Source of the DNA: Pseudopedobacter sp037968815 | GTDB lineage: Bacteria > Bacteroidota > Bacteroidia > Sphingobacteriales > Sphingobacteriaceae | DNA: 64,000 bases | NCBI GenBank assembly: GCA_037968815.1 | Contig: JBBKWF010000011.1 | Coordinates: forward strand, 310,001-374,000 | Direction of reading: 5' to 3' | Part shown: positions 51,040 through 60,886 of the stretch, in pieces | Layout: the number at the start of each line of letters is the position of its first letter | How positions within the stretch are numbered: the stretch's first letter is position 1 | The notes under the pieces: generated by a model | The model's input: the letters and a program-made list of their open reading frames with translations, nothing else | What the model was told of the DNA's origin: nothing | The model's database searches: none | Made by a program: the position numbers and the translations under genes

Positions 51040-53337
51040 CTAATTACTATAAGAATAGGGTACTTCTCTGCTAATCGCACCTGCCTTATTAGGCACAGGT
51101 ATCATTTCAAAATTAATTGTTGCCCCGTTTATTAATTCACGATGACTTAACCAATTTTTTTTATAAAACTTATTACCAACCTTTACCGATTTAATATATT
51201 TATTCTCATCATTATTATTAGGTGCATTTATAATAATCTTTTTACCATTTTCGAGGTTAATGGTCACTTTTCTAAATAATGGCGCACCTAAAACATATTG
51301 GTCTGTGCCTGGCGTTACCGGATAAAACCCAAGTGCCGAAAAAATATACCAGGCTGAAGTCTGTCCATTATCTTCATCTCCACAATAGCCATCAGGGCTA
51401 GCTTTATAAAGCTTATTCATCACTTCTCTAATCCAGAATTGGGATTTCCAGGCCTGGCCAGAATAATTATACAAATAAATCATGTGTTGAATAGGCTGAT
51501 TACCATGTGCGTACTGCCCCATATTTACAATTTGCATTTCTCTAATTTCGTGAATTACCGCGTTATAATAACTTTCGTCGAATATAGGTTCCATCGTAAA
51601 TACAGAGTCTAGTTTGGCATTAAATTTATCTTTTCCCCCCATTAAATTAATAAGACCCTGCACATCCTGAAAAACCGACCAGGTATAATGCCAGCTATTG
51701 CCTTCTGTAAATGCATCACCCCATTTAAATGGATTAAAAGGATTCTGAAAATTCCCATCTTTATTTTTCCCTCTCATTAATCCTGTAGATTTATCGAAAA
51801 GGTTTCTATAATTCTGGCTTCTTTTTTCAAATAAACTAATTTCACTTTGAGGCCTATTTAATGCTTTAGCCAACCGATAAATTGTAAAGTCGTCATAAGC
51901 ATATTCTAAAGTTCTAGCTGCGTTTTCATTGATACCTACATCGTAAGGAACATAACCTAAATCATTGTAATATTTGGCACCTTTGCGCCCTACAGAACTT
52001 AATGGCCCTTCATTTTCGGCACTTTTAAGCATTCCTTCATATAATAGGTTAATATCATAACCTCTTATCCCTTTCAAATAAGCATCGGCCACAATAGATG
52101 CAGAATTAGCACCAATCATGCAGTCTCTATGGCCAGGACTGGCCCACTCTGGTAACCAACCACTTTCCTTATAGGCATTTACCAAACCTTCCATAACCTG
52201 TTTATTAAATTCGGGTTTTAACAAAGTCATTAATGGTGATTGAGCCCTAAATGTATCCCAAAAACCATTATCAGTAAACATATAACCTGGCAACACTTTT
52301 CCGTTATAAGGGCTGTAATGCATTACTTTCCCGTCTTTATCAATCTCATAAAATTTTCTTGGAAATAACATGGTGCGGTACAAGCAGGAGTAAAATGTAA
52401 TTAATTGATCCGTTTTGGCTTCTTCAATTTCTATACTACTTAACTCTTTATTCCAAATAGATTTAGCCGCTGCTTTGACTTGATCAAAGTCTCTATTCCC
52501 AATTTCATTTAAATTCAGTTCTGCCTGATCATAACTAATAAATGATGAAGCTACTTTAGCATTTACTTTTTCGCCTTTTTTAGTTTCAAATTGAAGAATT
52601 GCTCCTGCATGATTACCTTCATATTCCAGTTGTTTTACAATTTCTTTAGAGTTATAGATAAAGGTGTTTTTGAAAGGTTTATCAAACTGGATTACAAAAT
52701 AATTTTTAAAATTACCCGGTACACCGCCCGCATTTTTAGTGTTATATCCTATCACTTTATTTTCTGATGGAATAATTTTCACATAGGATCCTTCATCAAA
52801 AGCATCTATAATGACATTTGCATTTGCTGTTTCCGGAAAAGTGAATCTAAAAGAAGCGGCTCTTTCTGTTGGCGCTATTTCGGTTATCACTTGATGATCC
52901 GCCAGGTAAACACTATAATAATAAGGCTTAACCACTTCTGCTTTATGTGAAAACCAACTGGCTCTTTCATCTTCATTAAAAACTACTTTACCTGTGGTAG
53001 GCATAATGGAAAACTGGCCATAATCAGCTATCCACGGACTAGGTTGATGTGTTTGTTTAAATCCTCTAATCTTATCTGAATTGTAAGTATAGAACCAACT
53101 GTCGTTTAATTTAGCTGTTTGTGGCGACCAAAAATTCATTCCCCATGGTAACGCTATAGCAGGATAAACATTCCCGTTTGAAAGTTCTCTTTTAGTATCT
53201 GTACCAATCAATGGATTGACAAAATCTACAGGACTATCATTTTTTTGAAGTAACTGTGCATTTCCAATTAAAGGATTAGCAAATAACTGCGCTAAAGATA
53301 TAATAGCACTATACAAAATAATTCGTTCTCTTTTCAT
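51040..53337 (-). CDS. GH92 enzyme with Gln in place of the catalytic acid (predicted mannose-1-phosphate uncapping enzyme)
   Basis: 765-aa secreted enzyme from the ATG at 53337; a GTG at 53373 adds 12 residues before the signal peptide and is less likely. The signal peptide ends near NAQLLQ. The GH92 N-terminal beta-sandwich (VDFVNPLIGT, NVYPAIALPWGMNFWSPQT) and C-terminal barrel are complete. The catalytic acid of alpha-mannosidases lies in GNEP; here it is GNQP with Gln at residue 614. The base pair Asp654/Asp656 in GDEDNGQTSAW is kept. GH92 enzymes with this change hydrolyse mannose-1-phospho-6-mannose, where phosphate leaves without acid help. It lies next to a ROK kinase. Confidence 0.88.
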   Translation of the reverse strand: MKRERIILYSAIISLAQLFANPLIGNAQLLQKNDSPVDFVNPLIGTDTKRELSNGNVYPAIALPWGMNFWSPQTAKLNDSWFYTYNSDKIRGFKQTHQPSPWIADYGQFSIMPTTGKVVFNEDERASWFSHKAEVVKPYYYSVYLADHQVITEIAPTERAASFRFTFPETANANVIIDAFDEGSYVKIIPSENKVIGYNTKNAGGVPGNFKNYFVIQFDKPFKNTFIYNSKEIVKQLEYEGNHAGAILQFETKKGEKVNAKVASSFISYDQAELNLNEIGNRDFDQVKAAAKSIWNKELSSIEIEEAKTDQLITFYSCLYRTMLFPRKFYEIDKDGKVMHYSPYNGKVLPGYMFTDNGFWDTFRAQSPLMTLLKPEFNKQVMEGLVNAYKESGWLPEWASPGHRDCMIGANSASIVADAYLKGIRGYDINLLYEGMLKSAENEGPLSSVGRKGAKYYNDLGYVPYDVGINENAARTLEYAYDDFTIYRLAKALNRPQSEISLFEKRSQNYRNLFDKSTGLMRGKNKDGNFQNPFNPFKWGDAFTEGNSWHYTWSVFQDVQGLINLMGGKDKFNAKLDSVFTMEPIFDESYYNAVIHEIREMQIVNMGQYAHGNQPIQHMIYLYNYSGQAWKSQFWIREVMNKLYKASPDGYCGDEDNGQTSAWYIFSALGFYPVTPGTDQYVLGAPLFRKVTINLENGKKIIINAPNNNDENKYIKSVKVGNKFYKKNWLSHRELINGATINFEMIPVPNKAGAISREVPYSYSN

Positions 53338-53436
53338 TTCTCTTAATTCCTTTGACTCGATAAAGCTATTCACAAAAAAAGCACATTCATTTTAAGGATT
53401 ATAACCATAAAGTGACAAGGCCATTTTAAATAAATA

Positions 53437-54288
53437 TTATTTTAAAAAATTACTAACTGCTCCTAGTAAAGCAGATGCTTCTCCTAAAGTTGTTATTTTA
53501 ACAGGCACTTCTAAAGCTTTTAAATATGGCATAAAATGAGTAGAAGCTTTAGCTATATTACCCCCAATAATGATAGTTTGCGGATTAAAAACTTTAATTT
53601 TATTTTTCAATAACAAACATAAATTTGTTCCAAACTCTTCAAAAATTTGTTTGACTATTACAGCATCTGCTTGTTCGCAGATGAGCTTTACACTGGCAAT
53701 ACTTTCGCCGGTTAATTCTTTATAACGTTTCAGAAACCATCTGGTAGAAAAATAATCTTCCGCTTGACCATCTTTAAATTCTGAACACCATAATTCTGCA
53801 TCGCTCACTTCCCCATCTAGAGAAACTACAGATCCTAGACCTGTACCTAAGGTTAAGCCTAGTATATTTATATTTTTTGGCGCTTTGCCTACAAAAATTT
53901 CTCCTTTAAGAAAACATGAAGCATCATTATCAAATAAGAAATTTTCTATGGGTAGATTAAGGGCCTCAGCTAATTTTTCTTTAACATTTGTTTGGTAAAG
54001 ATTGTCGTACTTTCCCTGGTCTTTAATAAAACTAATCCCCTTTTCGTAATCAAATGGGCCGGGTAATGCCAATCCAATTTTATTTACTTTTTCTCCTGTT
54101 AAGGCAATGGATTTTTTTATAGCTTCTGCCCAGCAATCAATAATTTGAAGAATAGAACCACTTGCGTCCAATTTTTCCCTTACATAAGAATGGCTTAAAA
54201 GCACTCTTTTTCTTGTATCAACTACTGATAATGTAATATGAGACCCTCCTATATCAGCTCCTAAAATATAATGATTGTTATCTTTCAT
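53437..54288 (-). CDS. ROK family sugar kinase
   Basis: 283-aa cytoplasmic ROK protein. The ATP-binding motif is ILGADIGGSHITLSVVD at residues 7-23, and LGLTLGTGLGSVVSLDG forms the second phosphate loop. The CxCGxxGCxE zinc motif of most ROK kinases is absent; only a Cys in ELWCSEF remains. Substrate could be mannose, glucose or N-acetylmannosamine; the GH92 neighbours favour mannose. No DNA-binding domain, so not a repressor. Separated from the GH92 gene by 99 bp. Confidence 0.85.
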   Translation of the reverse strand: MKDNNHYILGADIGGSHITLSVVDTRKRVLLSHSYVREKLDASGSILQIIDCWAEAIKKSIALTGEKVNKIGLALPGPFDYEKGISFIKDQGKYDNLYQTNVKEKLAEALNLPIENFLFDNDASCFLKGEIFVGKAPKNINILGLTLGTGLGSVVSLDGEVSDAELWCSEFKDGQAEDYFSTRWFLKRYKELTGESIASVKLICEQADAVIVKQIFEEFGTNLCLLLKNKIKVFNPQTIIIGGNIAKASTHFMPYLKALEVPVKITTLGEASALLGAVSNFLK

Positions 54289-54352
54289 AAATTTGAATGA
54301 TAGCTGTTTAATCCTTAAACAACTATTTTATCATAAACTATCCACATAAAGA

Positions 54353-54387
54353 GGGAGAGCATTCTTAGTTATTAGAATGCTTCTCCC
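54353..54387 (-). terminator. Stem-loop between the T9SS and ROK genes
   Basis: GGGAGAGCATTCT (54353-54365) pairs with AGAATGC-TTCTCCC (54374-54387) with one bulge. It would partly end the transcript of the T9SS protein gene on the minus strand. Confidence 0.55.
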
Positions 54388-54407
54388 ATAAAATATGATA
54401 AGAACTA

Positions 54408-55988
54408 TTAGTTGAATATTAATTTAACTGATTGTTGAAGTCCAGCACCACTTACATTTAAAACATGTAATCCTTTAAATGAATGATTACCTGTTTTTAC
54501 AGTTATTAAATCCTCTCCCTCTGTTATAATAACTCTTTTCTTAAGCACTACTTTTCCAGAAACATCAATTAAAGAAATATTTAATTCACCTTTAGATCCA
54601 TTTAGTTTGATATTAAATTGATCTGTTACATAAGTAGGATAAACAGAAACACCTAGTTTTTGGTCTAATGCGTAATTTAAAGTTCTTATACCGAAATCGT
54701 TAACTTTCCCATCGTGATCAAACTGCAATAATTTGTAATAATTTACACCATTTGAAGGGCTAGGATCTATAATAGAATAAGTTGCTGCTCCTTGAGATTT
54801 AACTGTTTTAATAGAAATAAAATCAACGCCGTTTGTAGAGCGCAATACTTCGAAATGAGAATTATTAGTTTCTGTTAAAGTTTGCCAAGATATACTAGCC
54901 TGATTAGTCTTAATACCTGCTGTGAAATATTTTAGGTTTACTGGCAAAATATTCGGATTGTCGGAGAATACGATGTTATCTATTTTGGTTGCAAGTTGAA
55001 CATTTGAAAAGAAATAAATTCTGAAATAATTAATAGCAGTTAAATCAGCTCCACCATCACTTTCATTTGCGTCACTTAATTTCAACACCACTTTATTCCA
55101 GCCATTATTTAACTGATTTAATACTTGTTGATCAAAAACCCAGTTATACTCCTTTCTATCTCCACCTTTATCACTTGATATTTCTACCTGGCCTCCATCA
55201 CCATTGTTAATATATTGATCCTTATCAGCAATATAAAACCAAAACGACATATAACCATCGTTTTTTGTGACCCCTGTATTGAAAACTTCTGTACCTGGTA
55301 AAGTTTTCTCGAAACGCAAGTCGTTGCTACCTCCGTTATTAGAAAGGGAGGCTTCTCCTTCTTCGAAGCTATTTACATCCAAAGTCAAATTACCGTTCCA
55401 GTTACTTAAACTTTCAGCATTATCGAAAGAATTTGAACCGCTTGAATAAAATACAATATTGTCAATTTTTGTAATTACAGATTCACTCAAAAACATATAA
55501 ATTCTAAAGTATTTTATTTGACTTAAGTCTATAGCATCTGCATCTGCATTTCCCTCACTTAATTTTAAAATTATTTTATTCCACCCGTTTGATACGTTAA
55601 ATTTTGAAAAGGTTTGGTTTACACTCCAGTTTAGCTCGAATTTATCACCTTGATTATGTTCACTCCTTATTTCAATTTGGCCATCGTCATTAGTTAGCTT
55701 CGAAACATCAGAAATATAAAGCCAGAAAGACAAATAACCATTTTCTATGGTTACGTCAGAGTTTACACCATTATCAGAATTCCATATAAAACGTTCTGTA
55801 TAGTTTCCCGTTATAGAAAGAGAACCATTACCTTCTTTCTTTTCAAGATTATCAACGTTAAGCTGGCCTGTACCATTATCCCAATTGGTTACATTATCAC
55901 AGGAATTAAACACCGTACGTGTTTGTGCAAATAAATTTGCTACCATCATGGTAGCAAATAAAAGTGTTAAGTAAGTTTTTTTGTTCAT
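54408..55988 (-). CDS. T9SS-secreted protein with two duplicated galactose-binding-like modules
   Basis: 526-aa secreted protein. Signal peptide residues 1-21 (MMVANLFAQ end). Two related modules of about 155 residues follow (about 25-180 and 185-345). Each has GYLSFW or GYMSFWFYI, a DGQ-EI(R/S)S segment, GWNKI/VLKLS, IKYFRIYMF or INYFRIYFF, and KIDNIVF; they are carbohydrate-binding-like jelly rolls. A fibronectin-like module (LPVNLKYFTAGIKTNQASISW) and a type A sorting domain ending VKLIFN complete it. It is exported by the type IX system and probably binds glycan at the cell surface. It resembles the 15251 protein only at the C-terminus. Confidence 0.85.
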   Translation of the reverse strand: MNKKTYLTLLFATMMVANLFAQTRTVFNSCDNVTNWDNGTGQLNVDNLEKKEGNGSLSITGNYTERFIWNSDNGVNSDVTIENGYLSFWLYISDVSKLTNDDGQIEIRSEHNQGDKFELNWSVNQTFSKFNVSNGWNKIILKLSEGNADADAIDLSQIKYFRIYMFLSESVITKIDNIVFYSSGSNSFDNAESLSNWNGNLTLDVNSFEEGEASLSNNGGSNDLRFEKTLPGTEVFNTGVTKNDGYMSFWFYIADKDQYINNGDGGQVEISSDKGGDRKEYNWVFDQQVLNQLNNGWNKVVLKLSDANESDGGADLTAINYFRIYFFSNVQLATKIDNIVFSDNPNILPVNLKYFTAGIKTNQASISWQTLTETNNSHFEVLRSTNGVDFISIKTVKSQGAATYSIIDPSPSNGVNYYKLLQFDHDGKVNDFGIRTLNYALDQKLGVSVYPTYVTDQFNIKLNGSKGELNISLIDVSGKVVLKKRVIITEGEDLITVKTGNHSFKGLHVLNVSGAGLQQSVKLIFN

Positions 55989-56019
55989 AATACTAAATTC
56001 TAAGGGTTTATATTGATTA

Positions 56020-58251
56020 TTAATAAGTTATCATCCAAAGTTTTGAAGGTTTATCCGTCATGGCCAATTCTAAAACCCCACCCGCTAATAATTGTTGATG
56101 TGTGATTTCAGGAGCAACTAAAGCCTTTCCGTTAAGCTTTGCAGATTGGATATATTTATTGCTCTCAGACAAATTCATACTTTTAACCGTAAAAATTTTT
56201 CCATCAGCTAGGTTTATACTTGCCTTGTCAAAGAATGGGGTTCCTATACTGTAAACAGGCTTACCCGGTGTAACAGGGTAAAAACCTAATTGCGAAAACA
56301 CCACAAAAGAAGACATTCCACCTCCATCCTCATCACCAGGAATACCCATGAGATCGTTCCTAAACCATTGCCTAATTAAGGTCTTCACACGTTTTTGAGT
56401 TTTCCAGGCAGCACCAGCATAATTGTACAAGTAAGGAATATGTAAAGACGGTTCATTAGCCATTGAAAATTGACCAACATTACCCGTATGATCTGGCAAT
56501 TGGGAATAAAAATCGAATTTAGATTTTCCAAGAGGCTGATTGAACATATCATCCAATGCATTAATAAATGAAGTATTGCCACCCATCAGGGATATTAAAT
56601 CGGGAATGTTGTGTTGCACATCCCAACGATAGATCCAACCGTTATTTTCACCATAGGCACCTCTGGCACCCTGTCCACCAGAAAACACATAATCAAAAGG
56701 TTCTATAAATTTACCATTGGCATCCTTTGGATGAAAAAATCTGGTTTCTTTATTAAACAGGTTTCTGTAATTTAAAGATTGCTGAATGAATTTTTTATAG
56801 TCATCATCATAACCTAATATTTTGGCAATTTGTGCCAAGCACCATAAATCATAAGCAGTACCCAACGTAACGGCAACAGGCTGCCTCCGTTCAAAATCAT
56901 TAACCTCAGGAATTGTTTCTTTTTCTCCATCAGCTAATGCCGGAATATAACCATAGGTTTTGAAAAAATCATCTAATTGCCCTGCAGGCATGCCAGACCA
57001 TGGAGCTAATGTTTTCTCTGTTATAGCACCTTTAGCAGCGCTATAAGCTTCCTTTAAATCAAATCCTCTAATTCCTTTTTGATAGGCATCCAAAATGGTG
57101 GCTACACCGTGGTTAGAGTTCATTCTGCGACTATCGCCATTAATCTCGGGAAAGGTTGGCAACCAAAAATTGCTCATTTGCTGTGACATTCTTATAAAAG
57201 AATTAAGAATGTCATTTTCTTTCTTTGGATCAATAAGGACATTTAGCGGATGATGAGATCTATAAGAATCCCATATCCAATCGTCAGTATAGAAAGGAAT
57301 GCCATTATCTGCATGCACTTTCCCATCAAAAGCTGAGAAATATTTTCCGCCTTCTGATATTTTAACCGGTCTTTCTAATGTGCGGTATAAAGAGGTATAA
57401 AATATTGTTTTATCGTTAAGGTTTTTGGTTTCTACCTCAATTTTAGACAATGCATCATTCCATTTTTTATACCCTAATTCTTTTACCTTTTTTAAATCGA
57501 AACTACTTATTTCCCTTAATAAATTAACCTTTGCCTGCTCATTACTAATAAATGAGATACCATATTTAAAAGAAATACTGGTAGTTCCGGGTGGAAATCT
57601 TAAATCTATACAAGCTGTTTCTCCTGTACTTGATAGTCCGTTTTCCCAATTCCCTTTGTTTAAAACTTGTATATTTCTGGGCATAATATGAGGTATTGCA
57701 TAAATATATACCCATGTATTATTTCCAATATCCTGTTTTGCGACAAGGCTATTGCCATCCCATATTACAGTACCATTTGTAGCATTAAAACGTAGGTGCG
57801 CATTGTTAGCTTCTAAAAAATCAAATTGATAAATAGCTGCCTGTTCTGAAACTGCATAATTAACTTCAATCTGTGCCTCATCTAAATAAACTGAATAGGC
57901 ATAAGGTTTAAGATTTTCGTTATCGTAACTATAGTTTAATACGGGATGATTGTTTACTGCTGAATTACTATACGGACTTAAATTAAAAGCTGATTTTCCG
58001 CGATGGCTGGTAATTATTAAAGGCAAACCATGCAGCCTGTCTCCTGTAAAATCATCCCGTTGAGGATATACCCTAAGCAAGCTATTAGGGATATGAATGG
58101 TAGGGAAAGTTGGAACCAGTAAATGACTTATGTTACCCATATAAGGGTTTACAAAATCAACAGGAGTGAGTTTATTTTGCCCGCTAACTTCGCCTTTTAA
58201 AAGGCATGAGAAAGCCATAGCAACTGTAAATATTTTTACAATTCTTTTCAT
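56020..58251 (-). CDS. GH92 alpha-mannosidase
   Basis: 743-aa secreted GH92 enzyme with a signal peptide (about 1-25). VDFVNPYMGN opens the N-terminal sandwich. The catalytic set is standard: Glu600 in the NEP motif (FSMANEPSLHIPYLYNYAGA) and Asp640/Asp642 in PGDEDGGGMSSF. It should therefore act as an exo-alpha-mannosidase, probably alpha-1,2 or related linkages, in contrast to the Gln-variant paralogue at 51040. The LAPWSGMPAGQLDDFFK segment shapes the substrate pocket. It starts 31 bp from the T9SS gene. Confidence 0.93.
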   Translation of the reverse strand: MKRIVKIFTVAMAFSCLLKGEVSGQNKLTPVDFVNPYMGNISHLLVPTFPTIHIPNSLLRVYPQRDDFTGDRLHGLPLIITSHRGKSAFNLSPYSNSAVNNHPVLNYSYDNENLKPYAYSVYLDEAQIEVNYAVSEQAAIYQFDFLEANNAHLRFNATNGTVIWDGNSLVAKQDIGNNTWVYIYAIPHIMPRNIQVLNKGNWENGLSSTGETACIDLRFPPGTTSISFKYGISFISNEQAKVNLLREISSFDLKKVKELGYKKWNDALSKIEVETKNLNDKTIFYTSLYRTLERPVKISEGGKYFSAFDGKVHADNGIPFYTDDWIWDSYRSHHPLNVLIDPKKENDILNSFIRMSQQMSNFWLPTFPEINGDSRRMNSNHGVATILDAYQKGIRGFDLKEAYSAAKGAITEKTLAPWSGMPAGQLDDFFKTYGYIPALADGEKETIPEVNDFERRQPVAVTLGTAYDLWCLAQIAKILGYDDDYKKFIQQSLNYRNLFNKETRFFHPKDANGKFIEPFDYVFSGGQGARGAYGENNGWIYRWDVQHNIPDLISLMGGNTSFINALDDMFNQPLGKSKFDFYSQLPDHTGNVGQFSMANEPSLHIPYLYNYAGAAWKTQKRVKTLIRQWFRNDLMGIPGDEDGGGMSSFVVFSQLGFYPVTPGKPVYSIGTPFFDKASINLADGKIFTVKSMNLSESNKYIQSAKLNGKALVAPEITHQQLLAGGVLELAMTDKPSKLWMITY

Positions 58252-58276
58252 TATTACTATATATTTTGGAGATATA

Positions 58277-59410
58277 TTATTTATACCAAGTGTGCTTTCC
58301 TACTATTTTTGCAGTATGTCTGTCTGTTAAATCTCTAATACTGTTCACGTCGGAAACAGTTTTATCTAATCTCCAGCCAGCTACTAAATCAATTTCAGAT
58401 CCTGTAACACTCAAAGGGTCATTTTTAATAAGGTTTAATTGGGTTCCATTTTTAACCGAGTTCCAGATATGAACATGTTTCATTCGACCATTGGTACCTT
58501 TACTAGAAGGTGCAATAGATCCATCAAAATTTGTGAAGTTAAATCCAATTAAATTGGTTTTTAAATTTGGTGTAAAATTGACTTCAATCCTATCTTCTTC
58601 TTTAATCAATACACCATCGATATACATTTTAAAAGTTTTTGGATTAGTATCCACATTATTTTGTTTATTTGGATTCCAAACAAAAGCTAGATGGCGCCAT
58701 TGGCTTGATGCACTATAAGTATATCCTGGTTCATATAAACCATTTTGTCCTAAAACGTAGGTCATACGAATATTTGACGCACCGCCTTCACCGTAATAGT
58801 TAACCCCCCATCCATAACGGTATCTATCTGGGTCTTGATAATTATCAATAAAAGTTGATAAGATATAATCAAAACTTCCAAATGATTCAGTTTTTAACCA
58901 CATCTCAACCGTAAAACCGTTACTAAATGACGAGTAATCAGGACTATTACCAAAATCAATATAGCCACCGGATTTACCTTCGACATAAAGTTCTGCAGCT
59001 TCAGATTGAAAATCCTCTGTTAAAACACTAGCCAAAAAATTAGTTTTTACGGTATTAGAAATTAATATGATATTGTCCATATCATTCTTATTTAAATTTC
59101 TAGTACCATTGTTTACCTTTTCTAGGGTTTCTTCTAAATACCCGATCCTGTCACTCAACATCTTCCTACTATTTGAAGGATATTGTCCTTTTTGATCACC
59201 AAATTGAGCATTTTTCAAAACCTGATCTAAGTCAGATATTAGATTTTGAATCCTTGTAGTGAAAATTTCTTTAAGAGAAACTTCCTCAATTTTTATATCC
59301 TCATTGTTTTTATTTTTTGAACATGAAGATATATTTACCCCTATAAAAATAGCCAATCCGCTTACGGCAATTGTTATTTTTTTATTTATAATATTTTGCA
59401 TAACTACCAT
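58277..59410 (-). CDS. LamG-domain lipoprotein, copy 1
   Basis: 377-aa lipoprotein: signal peptide with lipobox near INISSC (Cys30). A helical linker of the DUF4972 type follows (about 40-130), then a LamG/concanavalin-like domain (about 145-370) with FTVEMWLKTESFGSFDYIL, WRHLAFVWNP and FKMYIDGVLIKEED. Two such lipoproteins flank the SASA-type esterase in this PUL. They likely bind or hold mannan at the cell surface. No catalytic residues are evident. The last residues (HTWYK) end at the domain edge. Confidence 0.85.
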   Translation of the reverse strand: MVVMQNIINKKITIAVSGLAIFIGVNISSCSKNKNNEDIKIEEVSLKEIFTTRIQNLISDLDQVLKNAQFGDQKGQYPSNSRKMLSDRIGYLEETLEKVNNGTRNLNKNDMDNIILISNTVKTNFLASVLTEDFQSEAAELYVEGKSGGYIDFGNSPDYSSFSNGFTVEMWLKTESFGSFDYILSTFIDNYQDPDRYRYGWGVNYYGEGGASNIRMTYVLGQNGLYEPGYTYSASSQWRHLAFVWNPNKQNNVDTNPKTFKMYIDGVLIKEEDRIEVNFTPNLKTNLIGFNFTNFDGSIAPSSKGTNGRMKHVHIWNSVKNGTQLNLIKNDPLSVTGSEIDLVAGWRLDKTVSDVNSIRDLTDRHTAKIVGKHTWYK

Positions 59411-59459
59411 ATTTATAATATTTTAAAACCAAATCTTAATAAAATCATTAGTTTCTTTA

Positions 59460-60836
59460 TTATTTATTAATCGTATAATAAAAAGGTACACACCAATTTT
59501 GTAGTGGATAGCTGACTCCATATAAATTATCGTTAGAAGTACGGCTTCTTTCTGGTACATAAGATTCCAGACGTGAACTTTTTGATGTATCAAAATAGGC
59601 GTAGTAAGAAGGGAAATAGTGGCTATCTCTTAAATTTCCAGTACCGTTACGGGTATTTCCTGCATAGTTTATTTGAATGGCACCTGTTAAGTCAACGTTT
59701 GTTGTTAACATCACTTTATCCTGGTCTGTTTGAACCGAGTTAATTTGAATTTCAATACCGTCTTTAAAAACAGCAAATCCAGAATTTTGGGCAATTTGTG
59801 TTGTCCAGGTATCAATAACTAAAGGCAAGGTAGGTACATGCATCTTGATGGTTATTTTATTACCCGCTATGTCATAACTTAAAGGATAAATAGGTTTTGT
59901 ATCCTCTTCAGTTAATAGTGCCTTGTATAATGATTTTGCGATAGACTCGCCATACCATCTGTATCCGTTAGAACTTAAATGACCGCCACCGTAATCACTG
60001 GTAAAATAAGTAGGATTTAATAAAACGACATCTTCGTTTTCCAAAGCAAACTCTAGCTGTGCCATATTAATGGTCATCTCTCTATTTCTGATATAACTTC
60101 CTGCTACCTGATAAATGAAAAATTTAGGTTTAGTTTTTTGACTATAAATTTGCATTACATCATTTTGCATGTTGTTTTTCAACTTTACCAATAATTGTTT
60201 GTATTCATTTTTAGAAGTTGTAGCATCAGCACCATCAAAGCCTAAGCCACCATTTAATCCACTGTAATTAAATTCACCCTGCATATAAATAATTGCCGGG
60301 CAAGCAATTGTAGATTTTTCTAATTGCGCAATTGCTTTACCATTATTTAAAGCCGCCACAAAAGTGTTTTTATACAATTCTTCACCACCAATAAATTCTT
60401 TTGATAATTGCTCTATAGAACGACCTCCTTCACCACCCGTAGTAGCAATAAACTTTTTACCTTTTCTTACTTCTGTACGGTAACGGTAGCTAAAAGCATT
60501 TACAGCAGCCACAATGGGTTGCTCGCCACCATTAACCCATTTAGATGCCACTAAGCCTCTCAGTTCATTCTTATTTTCAGCATACTTAAAGTTTGGATTT
60601 GTACCTAACATAAAGTTGTTTACCATACCTTGAGTGGTCAAAGCTTCCGCAGCTTCCCATCCCATAGCTAATGATTGACCGTAAAATATGATATGCTGAT
60701 ACTCGCTTTCTAACTCGTTTAATTTCACTAAACCTTCGTTATTATTGGTTATAGTAACGGATGGTTCTTTAGTGCAACTTTGAACACCTAAGAGGAAAGC
60801 ACCAGCAACAACCAATTTTAGAATATTATTTTTCAT
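59460..60836 (-). CDS. SASA-type carbohydrate esterase lipoprotein
   Basis: 458-aa lipoprotein with lipobox Cys21 (LLGVQSC). The fold is that of the sialate O-acetylesterase/SASA group (SGNH-like). The nucleophile is Ser55 in FYGQSLAMGW, IYMQGEFNYSG is the block around the oxyanion site, and Asp281/His286 lie in DYGGGHLSSNG. A C-terminal beta domain (about 310-450) follows. It would remove acetyl groups from the glycan. Note GQSL instead of the more usual GQSN. It is the third gene from the window end, between LamG copies 1 and 2. Confidence 0.75.
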   Translation of the reverse strand: MKNNILKLVVAGAFLLGVQSCTKEPSVTITNNNEGLVKLNELESEYQHIIFYGQSLAMGWEAAEALTTQGMVNNFMLGTNPNFKYAENKNELRGLVASKWVNGGEQPIVAAVNAFSYRYRTEVRKGKKFIATTGGEGGRSIEQLSKEFIGGEELYKNTFVAALNNGKAIAQLEKSTIACPAIIYMQGEFNYSGLNGGLGFDGADATTSKNEYKQLLVKLKNNMQNDVMQIYSQKTKPKFFIYQVAGSYIRNREMTINMAQLEFALENEDVVLLNPTYFTSDYGGGHLSSNGYRWYGESIAKSLYKALLTEEDTKPIYPLSYDIAGNKITIKMHVPTLPLVIDTWTTQIAQNSGFAVFKDGIEIQINSVQTDQDKVMLTTNVDLTGAIQINYAGNTRNGTGNLRDSHYFPSYYAYFDTSKSSRLESYVPERSRTSNDNLYGVSYPLQNWCVPFYYTINK

Positions 60837-60886
60837 CCTAGTTTTATTAAAATTCTTTGTAATGATTATTTAATTGGATTTAAATA

